A stretch of 64,000 bases of DNA, taken from the NCBI GenBank assembly GCA_047967505.1, contig CM106538.1; one strand, 5' to 3'. Both the position numbers and the translations under genes were made by a program. This document shows positions 9,881-20,013 of this stretch, piece after piece; position 1 is the stretch's first letter; each line of letters begins with the position of its first letter. The DNA comes from Dipteris shenzhenensis (lineage: Eukaryota; Polypodiophyta; Polypodiopsida; Gleicheniales). The notes beneath the pieces are model-generated. The model was not told the origin of the DNA and made no database searches. It saw only the letters and a list, made by a program, of their open reading frames with translations.

Positions 9881-10963
9881 ATACATAGATGAATCCAGGA
9901 ACATTCCCAAACTCATCCTTTAAAAACACAACATAGTGCAGTTTCAATCTCATGATAGTCCCTCACAAGGTTGAAAACCATAAACTCCATCATGAATAGC
10001 AAGCTAGCTACTATGACATCCCCACTGACGTCATCAGCGCCCAACAGTGGGTGTAGACCATAGTATAAAAATATGCTCTCACACATACAAATCCACACAC
10101 CCACACATACTTGAGCATCCATTTATACAAAGTCTTCGTACTGAGTTTTTGTCGACACTCTGGAGGTGAAGGGCAGACTCAGCCATGACGAAGGCTAGCA
10201 CTAAAGGAGAAGGCTAATCAAAAGATAGTCCAAAATCTCTTCAATCAAGCTACAATTGCTTGTGAAGTCTAAACGTTTTCATTTTGGTCTCTCCCCAACG
10301 AGCATCTAAATCTAAATCTAGCTGATAGGGCAACGCACCATTTAAGATAGAAAGAATTATCACAATACCAGCAGGCCGCAACTTGGACGAAAACTTCACA
10401 AGGTGAAATTTGCATGTCTGCTAATACGGCAGAAGCATATACCTAGATGAATCCAGGAACGTTCCCAAACTCATCCTTTAAAAACACAACATAGTGCAGT
10501 TTCAATCTCATGATAGTCCCTCACAAGGTTGAAAACCATAAACTCCATCATGCATAGCAAGGACTAGCTACTATGACATCCCCACTGACGTCATCAGCGC
10601 CCAACAGTGGGTGTAGACCATAGTATAAAAATATGCTCTCACACATACAAATCCACACACCCACACATACTTGAGCATCCATTTATACAAAGTCTTCGTA
10701 CTGAGTTTCTGTCGGCACTCCAGAGGTGAAGCGCAGACTCAGCCATGACTAAGGCTAGCACTAAAGGAGAAGGATAATCAAAAGGTAGTCCAAAATCTCT
10801 TCAATCAAGCTACAACTGCTTGTGAAGTCTAAATGTTTTCATTTTAGTCTCTCCCCAACGAGCATCTAAATCTAAATCTAGCTGATAGGGGCAACGCACC
10901 ATTTAAGATAGAAAGAATTATCACAATACCAGCAGGCCGCAACTTGGACGAAAACTTCACAAG
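9845..10963 (+). repeat. Two tandem units (558 and 561 bp) of the dispersed repeat
   Basis: Unit starts at 9845 and 10403 share GTGAAATTTGCATGTC, and a third partial start is at 10964. Each unit holds one copy of the ~0.52 kb repeat plus a ~40 bp linker. Each has TGACGTCA (10026-10033 and 10586-10593). The units differ by a few substitutions and small indels. Confidence 0.9.
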
Positions 10964-10969
10964 GTGAAA

Positions 10970-11460
10970 TTTGCAAGCCTATCCAAGCCTCTCCCTAGCC
11001 TATCCTCTCCAAGCGGGCACACCCACAATAAAGCCCTCTCACCAATTGGAGAGATGCGATGGCAGCACCCATCACCTAAATCAACATCATGAATGACTGC
11101 ATGGTATTGGACTCTAGTATTGGACTCTAGACTGTACAACTGTCCCTACAAAGTGACAGCTTGCATCACCAAATCCCTTGCGTAGTGATTCTCCAATCTT
11201 GACCATACCTCGTATGCACTATTCAGTGTTTGGACAGCCAGAGGCACATCCTTTATGATCGTCTGGAACAATGTTGAATGTGCCTTTGGGTCCCGCTGAG
11301 CCCTCCTAGAATTCATATCCTGGAGCAGCATCCCAATAAATAGAGCTCTTGGGACGTTCATGTCCCTAAACAATCTCGTGGGTCTCCCACAAGCTGTCCT
11401 TACGCATACACATGTGACCCATGGAGCTATTCCAAACTTCGCAACTTGCTGCAGATCCTT
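10970..11460 (-). pseudogene. Copia-type gag fragment (minus strand)
   Basis: The minus-strand frame 11373-11146 encodes RALFIGMLLQDMN, then IIKDVPLAVQTLNSAYEVW, then RLENHY, typical of the copia gag UBN2 region where the element counts small residues before an EAWxxLxxxY motif. No zinc knuckle follows. The remainder (10970-11145) is untranslatable. Only the central gag part is supported. Confidence 0.5.
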
Positions 11461-11599
11461 TTTTTAAAAAACAACCTACTAGGCTGAAAACCGCCTCTCT
11501 CCAGGTTGCTGCAATTGCTCCTTAACTCACAAAATCTCCTGAAAAAATACATCACAATGCCCTTAGATCCGAATCAGCTCAACATTCTCTCGTCCACCT

Positions 11600-11641
11600 G
11601 TGAAAGCGTGCGTGTGTGCGTGTGTGCGTGCGTGCCTGTGT

Positions 11642-11695
<54 letters not shown>
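11600..11695. repeat. Microsatellite (GT/GC-rich then (GA)n)
   Basis: About 40 bp of alternating GT words at 11605-11642 are followed by an uninterrupted (GA)n run at 11646-11692. Read on the minus strand the (CT)n run directly follows a LINE 3' hairpin, so it is probably that LINE's tail rather than an independent satellite. Confidence 0.85.
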
Positions 11696-11880
11696 TATTA
11701 ACGTCCACGGGAGACCAAAAGGTCTATGGGACAATAGAAAACCATCTAATACAACAGTTTAGGGAGGGCACATGGCATCACCCGAAGAGTGCATAAAGCA
11801 ATTCCCGTTATTTTAGAAAGCAACAACAATTGAATATACATCCAGGGATACAACAACCAAGGGGGCTGGTCAAGAGAAAG
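11693..11880 (-). mobile_element. 5'-truncated LINE 3' end (minus strand)
   Basis: On the minus strand the sequence carries CATAGACC-TTTT-GGTCT (stem 11712-11725), preceded by words that align with the 3' UTR of the LINE at 5.98-6.26 kb (CGGGTGATG, TTGTAT, TTTTCTAT in the same order), and is followed by a (CT)n tail. No ORF2 coding is present, so only the last ~150-190 bp survive, or this is a short element sharing the LINE tail. Confidence 0.6.
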
Positions 11881-12112
11881 ACAGCTCCAAGAGAGGGGCC
11901 CAGGGCCCCAATGTGAGACATTGAGGGGAGAAGGGTGGGGGCCCTTTATAGCCAGCCTAGTCGGCTGGCAAGTCTGGTCAATAGACAGGCCAGCAAGTCA
12001 GCCCTAATCCGACCAGTAGGTTGGCTGACCCGACCCTGGTTGGGCTGGTTAGGAACGGTTTGACCTGACCCGGCAAGTTGCTTGACCCTGTTGGAATGGT
12101 CACCTCCCCATC
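11881..12112. other. Unassigned; possible minus-strand TATA box
   Basis: A CTATAAAGGG word on the minus strand (about 11945-11954) lies between two mobile-element pieces. The stretch is rich in short repeats of GGCTGG/CCAGCC. I see no coding region. Confidence 0.3.
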
Positions 12113-13397
12113 TGTAAGCCCCCATATGAGGAGAGCATGGGGGGGTGAACCTAGAATTTGAGAGACTGACACATGACCAGCAGCATGGCTGCCGTGTGGG
12201 CAAGAATCAAAGAGATGGAGGGTACCCGGAGCTACAATGGATCTGCAGCAGCAAAAGGCGAAGCAGTAGCCAGCACAAGGAACCCGGATAAGAGGCAATC
12301 ATATGGCACTGACATCTACAGGGTGTGCGGCTTTGTACAGCGCTGGAAAAAGGGCCTGGCAGAGGCGCAGTTATGGCAGATGTGCAGGCGCAGATGAGGA
12401 GCAGGTTTTGGGGCCTGTTTGGAGGCCCGTTTGGAGGCCCTGGTTAGGGCTGGAGAATGGGCACCCAGGAGGGCAGGAGCAGCAGCAAATAGGGCTGCAA
12501 GGGACTGACCCTGGGAGGGCATATTTATAGCCCATATGGGACAGCCAGGCAGGCCTGCATAGGGGCTGGGACCCTGCCTTGAAGTGAGGGCTATGGCGGA
12601 TGTGCAGGCACAGATAAGGAGCAGGTTTTGGGGCCTGTTTGGAGGCCCTGGTTAGGGCTGGAGAATGGGCACCCAGGAGGGCAGGAACAGCAGCAAATAG
12701 GGCTGCAAGGGACTGACCCTGGGAGGGCATATTTATAGCCCATATGGGACAGCCAGGCAGGCCTGCATAGGGGCTGGGACCCTGCCTTGAAGTGAGGACC
12801 AAAGCCCTAGTTTTGTAGTTATGAGAGCCCTTTTAGGACAGTTTTATAGCAGCCTAGTCGGCCTGTTTGGGTTGGCCAGATTGAGGCTGCTGGTCGGTTT
12901 TTGGGGCAGGCCTTGTGCCCTATAAAAGGAGAGGCATTTGGCCTCATAACACATCACTTGGAGCAGCCCTCAACCAGCAGATAGGAGCAGCAGAAAAACC
13001 TACCTTGGGCCTAGGTGAAGGTGACCCAGAACAAGCTGCAGACTAAGCTGGAGGTGCTGGCCACCTAGGCTGGCTTTCGGACAGCAAGGTGGAAGGGATC
13101 TAGACAGAGAGTCTACATATGCTCGAGGTGGAGCACGTGGGCTCAGAGATCTAGAAGTGTCAGGCTTGTAGTAGAAGGACCTTTTGGTATTGTATCCTGT
13201 CCTACTTTGTGGACGGACGGAAATATAAAGTGTTGCTTCTATATTTGTTTCTGAGCATTGTCTATTTACTGGCTTGCACATCTATGCACATAAGTTAAGA
13301 AGTCTGTGATTCCACACCCCACATCACACTGTGTGAGCTCCTGGGCATTACTATCAGTCTTCCGCTGTGCGTACCCTTTGTTGGGTCATTTCTAACA
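12113..13397 (+). mobile_element. Putative LTR (1.28 kb) starting TGTAAGCCCCC and ending TAACA
   Basis: The first 18 bases, TGTAAGCCCCCATATGAG, recur at 50724 at the start of another putative LTR, which defines the terminus. The unit contains three candidate TATA boxes (TATTTATAG near 12522 and 12730; TATAAAAG at 12921-12928) and ends TCTAACA at 13397. The first two TATA boxes are copies created by an internal duplication. No long open frame is credible. The second LTR of this element was not found; a LINE is inserted about 190 bp downstream. Confidence 0.5.
12371..12797 (+). repeat. Tandem duplication (220 and 207 bp) inside the LTR
   Basis: Units 12371-12590 and 12591-12797 are near-identical. 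The second lacks a 12-bp CCCGTTTGGAGG repeat. Each carries GGCATATTTATAGCCC, so the duplication doubled a possible core promoter. Confidence 0.9.
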
Positions 13398-13583
13398 GAC
13401 CCGCCCTGGTTGGGGCCCAATTTGGGCTCCCAACTCTCACTATGAGATGCCATACTCAAACAATCTCCCTAGCGCCATCTGTGCGCAGATGGGCTGCGTG
13501 GTATGGGACACGTAGTCTTACCTAGGATGGACTTCATACGAGTATGGAAGTATGATTGGAATATGGATCAGCCCTTGGATACA
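13398..13583. other. Short stretch between LTR end and LINE insertion
   Basis: This should be the start of the internal region of the LTR element at 12113, but I recognise no standard primer-binding site in its first bases. It carries no coding sequence. Confidence 0.3.
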
Positions 13584-13595
13584 TGACCCTATTTT

Positions 13596-13707
13596 ATTTT
13601 TTTATTTTTTATTTGCAAAAAAGAGACTTCCATTAAGTAAGAAAGAAACTCGCTAGAGCAAGCTCTGTGCGGAAATACAACATGCTAAGCATGTAATAAA
13701 AAACACC
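13596..13707 (-). mobile_element. L1 3' UTR and A-rich tail
   Basis: Minus strand: the ORF2 stop is at 13708-13710, followed by about 85 bases and an (AAATAA)-rich tail ending at the target-site duplication. The tail differs clearly from the pyrimidine tail of the other LINE family in the window. Confidence 0.8.
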
Positions 13708-15069
13708 TCAGAAGAATGAGGTAGAAAGAAACCAAGGCTGAGGCTGAAAATGCCAACTCAACCCTGTTGAAGTCTCAGCAAGGAAGGGAGGTGGAACAAG
13801 TAATAGGCATATCATCTGTGCCACCCAATCCAAGGGCAAGGCTGCATCAATCTGTTGAACTCTCCCTGCACTCCCTCTGAGATTATGAACCACCTGGGCC
13901 TGTCGGTCTGCAGGAAGCCTCCTGAAGGCTTTCCATGCTCCCACAGTAGATGCAATGCCCCTCTCCCATCTGGGCCACTGCATGTAAAGAGAAGCTTCAA
14001 GTGGTCTGCCATGCTCATCCAAAATACTGTCGTTCCACATGATAGGCTGCCTTTCAATCTCTTCATAGGTGGACGGGGGAATCATGTGAAGAGTACTCCT
14101 GAAGCTGGCCCGTGCTTTCAGGATAGCAACCGTAAGAGGGGACAAAGAAGATCTGAGGTGGGCTGTGGTGAAAACCCATCTGGTACTGTGTATCCAATCA
14201 TCTCCTGAAGTGGGCGTGCGAGACTGTATGCATCTGATAAAAAAACCCTTCCAAGGCTCTTGCCCTGGCATAAGTCCTCTCACAACGACCTTGCAGAGTA
14301 AGGCTCTGCACTGTAGATCCACGTCAATGATATTCAAACCCCCTTCTCTTGTAGGAAGAATCAAGGTCTCCCAAGCCACATTGGCTGTAACATCAGTTGT
14401 GCAATCTAGACCACTCCATAAAAAGTTTCGTACGGGCCTCTTGAGCTGAGTGATACAATCCCTAGAGTAGCACCAACAAGAGCATACAAACCATGCTGTA
14501 GCTAGAAGAACCTGGTTAACCACGACGACCTTGCAGAGTAAGGCTCTGCACTGTAGATCCAGGTCAATGATATTCAAACCCCCTTCTCTTGTAGGAAGAA
14601 TCAAGGTCTCCCAAGCCACATTGGCTGTAACATCAGTTGTGCAATCTAGACCACTCCATAAAAAGTTTCGTGCGGGCCTCTTGAGCTGAGTGATACAATC
14701 CCTAGAGTAGCACCAACAAGAGCATACGAACCATGCTGTAGCTAGAAGAACCTGGTTAACCACCACCACTTTGGATGCCAAGCCAAGTTTGGCTGAGCTC
14801 CAGAAAAGGAGCTTTCTTCTTATGCTCTCCAACACCGGAGCAAACTGTTGTGAAGGAGAGATGCCCACCCCGACCTGGCAGCCCAAATATCTGACGGAGA
14901 GACCCCTCTGTACCCAAGTGAAACCAATATCATTACCCCAATCCGGGGTGTCATCATCGCAAATCCAAAAACCATTGGATTTATGCCAATTAATGTGTGC
15001 ACCTGCAGCCGTGCAAAATAAATCCAAGGCTGTCCGGAAGGAAGTGAGTGTCCTGGGGGAGGCATCCAA
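13708..15069 (-). pseudogene. L1 ORF2: RT thumb and C-terminal region
   Basis: One open minus-strand frame of 453 codons. It begins after the RT catalytic box and includes NWHKSNGFWI, RYLGCQVGVGI, LLFWSSAKLGLASKV, NQVLLATAWFVCSCW, RNFLWSG, GGLNIIDLDLQCRALLCK and the terminal MQWPRWERG...LRGSAGRVQQID block. An 80-residue piece is repeated in frame (14286-14525 and 14526-14765), so the protein is 80 residues longer here than the family pattern would predict. The frame joins the catalytic region (14820-15275) only by a frameshift near 15060. Confidence 0.8.
14286..14765 (-). repeat. 240-bp in-frame tandem duplication in L1 ORF2
   Basis: The two units are offset 240 bp (80 codons) and differ at only a few bases. 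Each encodes the KVVVVNQVLLATAW to LQCRALLC segment downstream of the RT palm. Confidence 0.92.
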
Positions 15070-16250
15070 AAAACAGTCGTGTCATCTGTCAACTCACTAG
15101 CCAGGAGTTCTTCCCGGCGGAGAGGAAGCCTCAGCCCATAAATATCAGCTTGAGATCTAAAGTAGATACTCTTAGCTTCTGCCACAAAATGAAAAAGAAA
15201 AAGGGCAAGAGGACATCCCTGGCAGACTGATCTACAGATCTGAAATCTGTCCCCTCTTACCCCCCCAATAAGCACCTGGCTATGGGCTGATCTGTAGAGA
15301 GAGGATACTCCTCCAATCCATGCATCTGAAAACCAAAGTGAGATAGAGTACCCTCTAAAAAATCCCAGTCTACTCTATCGTAAGCTTTCTCAAAGGCCAA
15401 GAGCAGAATGGCCAACCTCTAGCGGCTCTACATGGCCCATTCTGAGGCCTCCCAAAATGAGAAAATATTATCGAAAATACTTCTGTCATGCACAAACCAT
15501 GTCTGTGTGTCATGAGTCAAATCTGAAAGAAAAACGTGTAGCTACACACTAATGGCTTTCGCCAGAATCTTGTAAAAAGTGCCCAATAGAGTGATGGGTC
15601 TCCATTGTGACACTAGATTCCTATTACCCCCCCTTGGGATGAAATGAATGAGACCATCTGTAAGTGAGCCAGGCATCTCACCAGAGTCCCACACGCCCTG
15701 CAAGGCTGGTGTAATGTGATCACCAATCTACTCTCAAAAAGTAATAAAAAAAGAAGGGGTAAGTCCATCCGAACCTGGGCACTTGCCCTTGTGAAGGGCA
15801 AGTAATGCAGTCCTGAATTCTACATTGGTGAAAGGTGCATCAAGAGAAACATACATCTCATCCTTCACCAATACAAGGATACACTACCAAATAACCTCTC
15901 TGGCATCATCTATGGCCTGTGTGCCCGGATCTGTAGTAAGAAGGGATGCAAAAAAATCTGAAGCTACACGCATGACGGCATCAGGATTTAATTGTAACAC
16001 CCCGTCTGAGTCAACAAGCTGCGAGACACTATCTCTACTATGTATGGGCCCATGAGTACGGAAAAAGTGTTTGTTGATCCTACCACCCATCTGAATCCAA
16101 AAGGATTCCCGTGCATGAAAGGCATACTCTGCTCTCTGATCCAGCAATATCTGTATATGAGCCCTTGCTGCAACAAGGCGCTCCTGAATCCAAGCATCTG
16201 TGGGCCTCTTCTGCTCTCCCTCTAAAGGGACGCTAACTACTGGCATATAC
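14820..16250 (-). pseudogene. L1 ORF2: reverse transcriptase palm and linker
   Basis: Read across several frames on the minus strand. Linker and N-terminal RT are at 15884-16246 (FWIQMGGRINKHFFRTHGP). Motif A is near 15375-15410 (LLAFEKAYDRVDWDF). An RSVCQGCPLALFLF block at about 15205-15240 is the template-grip region. The catalytic box is near 15100, where the usual FADD reads LTDDTTVFW. Stops and frame changes near 15420, 15545 and 15730 inactivate it. The mutation of the residue before DD and the breaks exclude activity. Confidence 0.75.
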
Positions 16251-16399
16251 CGATCTCACGTCTGAGAATCTCACGTCTCCTGGAATCAGCGACTGTATGA
16301 TAATAGTCACTAATTCCGGATAAGGCTGCAGCTACCTGAGATGGGCAGGCAACTCCACCCTTATGTGAGTAACCCAAATCTGTAAAATATCCTCCGTGA

Positions 16400-17296
16400 G
16401 GCTTTCCTATGCATAAAAAGCATCCAGGATCCTGACACTGGCAGAGCGTCCTCTCCGATGAGTCTCAAGAATCTGCAACACCACTGGAAAATGATCTGAG
16501 GTGGTAACCCCAATAGAAATGCATACAGATCCACCTCTATCAAGTGCCCAATCGTCTACATAAAATCTGTCAATACCTGCATGGATGGGCATGTGTACTC
16601 TCCTGTTCGACCAAGAGTACAGGAGTGATTGTGGCATAAGCTGCCCTCTCCAAAAAATGAATTCCACCCTGTCTGCCTCCCTTTTTGTCTGATGGCAACT
16701 CAACCATGTTGAAATCGCCACCAATGATCCAAGAATCTGCAATAGGGACCCAAGAGAGTAACTCCTTCCAAAAGGAGACTCGCTCCCCTCTGTTGTTGGC
16801 GGCATATAGATTGAGAAGACCAATCTTACGCCCTCCAATCAAAATAATGATCCATTGAGCTCTCTCCACCAATGATCCAAGAATCTGCAATAGGAGCCCA
16901 AGAGAGTAACTCCTTCCAAAAGGAGACTCGCTCCCCTCTATTGTTGGCGTCATACAGATTGAGAAGACCAATCTTACGCCCTCCAATCAAAATAATGATC
17001 CATTGAGCTCTAGAGAGGGAGATAATATCATGACCAGCAACCAAGGGGAGAATAGAAGGAGAGACCGAAATGCAAGTACCTCCCCTTGTGCCCATAGTAG
17101 GCGACCAAAAGGTATGTCCTGAAAGAAGTTTGCCAGACTTAGAGCAATCACTGGCATCCAACTTGTGTTCCTGGATAAAAAGGATATCAATAACACCTCC
17201 AATGACACCTGGATGAAGCTGATTCTGAATCAACTGCCTACGACGACGGTATGGAACTCTGCCTAGGCTCTGCATGTTCCAGCTGACTATCCTCAT
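16400..17296 (-). pseudogene. L1 ORF2 N-terminal endonuclease
   Basis: The start codon is at 17294-17296 (MRIVSWNMQSLGR). Visible AP-endonuclease motifs are SWN at residues 4-6, FIQEHKLD at about 41-48, WIIGGDFNMVELP (about 16690-16730), FYVDDWALD and TSDHFPVVL (about 16485-16510, the SDH motif). In known L1s this domain makes the first-strand nick at T/A-rich targets, which fits the AAAATAGGG site found here. A 148-bp duplication (16716-16863, 16864-17011) repeats the middle of the domain and shifts the frame. Confidence 0.85.
16716..17011 (-). repeat. 148-bp tandem duplication in L1 endonuclease
   Basis: The units 16716-16863 and 16864-17011 are offset 148 bp with a few substitutions. The length is not a multiple of three, so the frame breaks at the joint. 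Confidence 0.9.
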
Positions 17297-20013
17297 CGAT
17301 AGGAGAATGCTGGGTGAAAAGGCTTACCCGACCTAGTAGAGGAGACCAGCTTCCCCTGAGCCAAAACACTCCTGCTGAGGGCAAGAAACTCAACAGGTAA
17401 AAGGATCCCCAAACTTGCTAAGGGGGAGGCCCTATCAAAAGGAATCCCAATTACCGGGACCCCTAAGGTGGAGGGCACGAACTCCTCGTCATCCATGAAA
17501 GTCGCCAAATCTACCAGTGCCAAAAAAGAGTTCCTAAGAAGCGGGTCTGGCCGAGGAGTGCGAAGAAGACCTGCACTCGTGGAAGATGGAGGAGAAGGAC
17601 CTGCCATGCCTCTATCAACAGAATTGGAGTTAGGGGCTGAGGAGGCCTGTGGCTGGACTGAAGAGAAATATGGAGTCCTCATCTGTGCATATTTTCCCTC
17701 GGTCGTCCTGACCGTGGCAAGAACAATCTGTGGGGAAGAAGTATCAGTAGCCCCCTTATGATTAGAAACCAAAGTGACTGGGGCTGAGCTGATACTGGTG
17801 CATCTAAAGGCTCCTCCTGATGTGGAGCTGTAGTATCTGGGGCTGCAACATCTACCTCTGAAGTCTCGATGGCGTCTCTTTGAACCAGATCAAAGGTCTC
17901 CTCTTGAGGTAAGGGAGCCACTCTGATGGCTCTCCATCGTGGTACTAGGTGTGCCGCGGGCTTTGGACGCCCTACTATCCCCGGTGGTCCTGAGATGTGC
18001 GAAGCAAGGCGCCCTACTACTCCTGATGGTCCTAGAGTGCATGGTACAGAGCACTGGAGAGTGTCTGGGGCTGCAGAAACATCTACCTCTGAAGTCTCGA
18101 TGGCGTCTCTCTGAACGGAATCAAAGGTCTCCTCCTAAGGTAAGGGAGCCGCTCTAATCGCTCTCCATTGTAGTAGGTGTGCCGCGGGCTTTGGGCGCCC
18201 TGCTATCCTTGGTGGTCCTGGGATGTGCAAGCAAGGCGCCCTACTACTCCAGATGGTCCTAGAGTGCATGGTACAGAGCGCTGGAGAGTGTCTGGGGCTG
18301 CAGCAACATCTACCTCTGAAGTCTCGATGGCGTCTCTTTGAACCGGATCAAAGGTCTCCTCCTGAGGTAAGGGAGCCGCTCTAATCGCTCTCCATCGTAG
18401 TACTAGGTGTGCCACGGGCTTTGGGCGCCCTGCTATCCTTGGTGGTCCTGGGATGTGCGAAGCAGGGCGCCCTACTACTCCTGATGGTCCTAGAGTGCAT
18501 GGTACAGAGCGTTGGAGAGGTGCAGTTGGGGTAGTACGTGAAGGAGTCGCACCAAAAGACCTCTTGGGTCTTTTTCTCTTCCTTGGGCAATCTCTAGCAA
18601 AGTGCCCAAGGGTCTTGCAAATCTTGCACTGGTCTTGTCTACCTCTGAAGTCTCGATGGCGTCTCTCTGAACCGAATCAAAGGTCTCCTCCTGAGGTAAG
18701 GGAGCCGCTCTAATCGCTCTCCATCGTGGTACTAGGTGTGCCGCGGGCTTTGGGCGCCCTGCTATCCTTGGTGGTCCTGGGATGTGCGAAGCAGGGCGCC
18801 CTACTACTCTTGATGGTCCTAGAGTGCATGGTACAGAGCGCTGGAGAGGTGCAGTCGGGGTAGTACGTGAAGGAGCCGCACCAAAAGACCTCTTGGGTCC
18901 TTTTCTCTTCCTTGGGCAATCTCTAGCAAAGTGCCCAAGGGTCCTGCAAATCTTGCACTGGTCTTGTCAACATGCAATCTCGACTCTCTGTACTGGTGCA
19001 TCTAAAGGCCCCTCCTGATGTGGAACTATAGTGTCTGGGGCTGCAACAACATCTACCTCTGGAGTCTTGATGGCGTCTCTGAACTGGATCAAACGTCTCC
19101 TCCTAAGGTAAGGGAGCTGCTCTGATCGCTCTCCATCGTGGTACTGGGTGTCCTGCAAGCTTTGGGCGCCCTACTACCCCTGGTGGTCCTGGGGTGTGCG
19201 AAGCAAGATGCCCTACTACTCCTGATGGTCCTAGAGTGCATGGTACAGAACACTGGGGAGGTGCAATCAGGGTAGTACGTGAAGGAGACGTAGCGGAAGA
19301 TCTCTTGGGTCTTTTTCTCTTCCTTGGGCAATCTCTAGCAAAGTGCCCGAGGGTCCTGCAAATCCTACACTGGTCCTGTCTACCTGCAATCTCGACTCTC
19401 TGTCGAAAGAGAGCACCATCTGGACGCTGAAGCATGATGTGGTCATCTGAGATGTTAGGGTCAGGGACAATGACCCTAACTCGAGGCACCCCATCCGCTC
19501 TGACTGCCTCTGTCGAGGAAGAAGGCATGCCAAGAAGGGAAGGGGATCTCAGTGACCACTCCGAATGTGGCTCCGATAGTAGCAAGAAGTCGATGGTAGA
19601 CCTGAGAAAGACCGGGAAATCTAATGAACAATGATGTAACTTGACTGTCCTCCTTGACCGGATCGAAGCCCAAGATGTAGGGCAAAAGAAAAATCCTCCT
19701 CGAATCCAAAGCCAGAGGATTAGCTTTGAGAACAAGGGGCTGTGGACTCGTGGGAGTCGAAAACCACTTGGAAGAATCCACGTCCCAAAAGTCGAATATC
19801 CCTGAGGTGTGGAGCGAGATCTCCTGATAACGCCGCCAGCATCTGATCTCTAGCTTGTGATCTAAAAGGGTGTGACCCAAAGATGCGGGCGAAAAGTAAT
19901 GTGGAGCCCTCTAGTTCCACATCTTTCTTGAGCTGCTGCAACTCGTCTTCTGAAAAAATGACGATTCTCGCGGCCGATGAAAGTGGACGAAGATTGGTTG
20001 AATGGGGATCCAT
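17293..20013 (-). pseudogene. L1 ORF1 (DUF4283-type RNA-binding domain plus CCHC zinc knuckle)
   Basis: The start codon is at 20011-20013 (MDPHSTNLRP). The first ~100 residues (LQQLKKDVELEGSTLLFARI, HLRDIRLLGRGFFQVVFDS) match the DUF4283 domain that opens plant L1 ORF1 proteins. After frame changes near 19735 and 19515 comes CRICRTLGHFARDC, a C-x2-C-x4-H-x4-C zinc knuckle (about 19330-19370), then a Pro/Arg-rich tail expanded by a five-unit array. The last piece, 17772-17293, ends SYR-stop, and the stop overlaps the ORF2 start (ATGA). The protein would bind L1 RNA. It is split into at least four frames. Confidence 0.8.
17880..19380 (-). repeat. Five-unit imperfect tandem array in L1 ORF1
   Basis: Copies of GGTAAGGGAGCC-type sequence begin at about 17908, 18139, 18366, 18695 and 19107 (spacings 231, 227, 329 and 412 bp). 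The longer units include an extra copy of the zinc-knuckle segment (minus-strand coding near 18590-18640 and 18915-18965 as well as the original near 19330-19370). Units differ by small indels and substitutions. Confidence 0.85.

Noticed and set aside
9840-10963. Tandem 558/561 bp units as an LTR pair
   Set aside because: They are directly adjacent with no internal region, primer site or purine tract between them.
14165-14449. Plus-strand frames over the L1 ORF2
   Set aside because: Antisense to a clear RT C-terminal reading; duplicated only because the sense sequence is.
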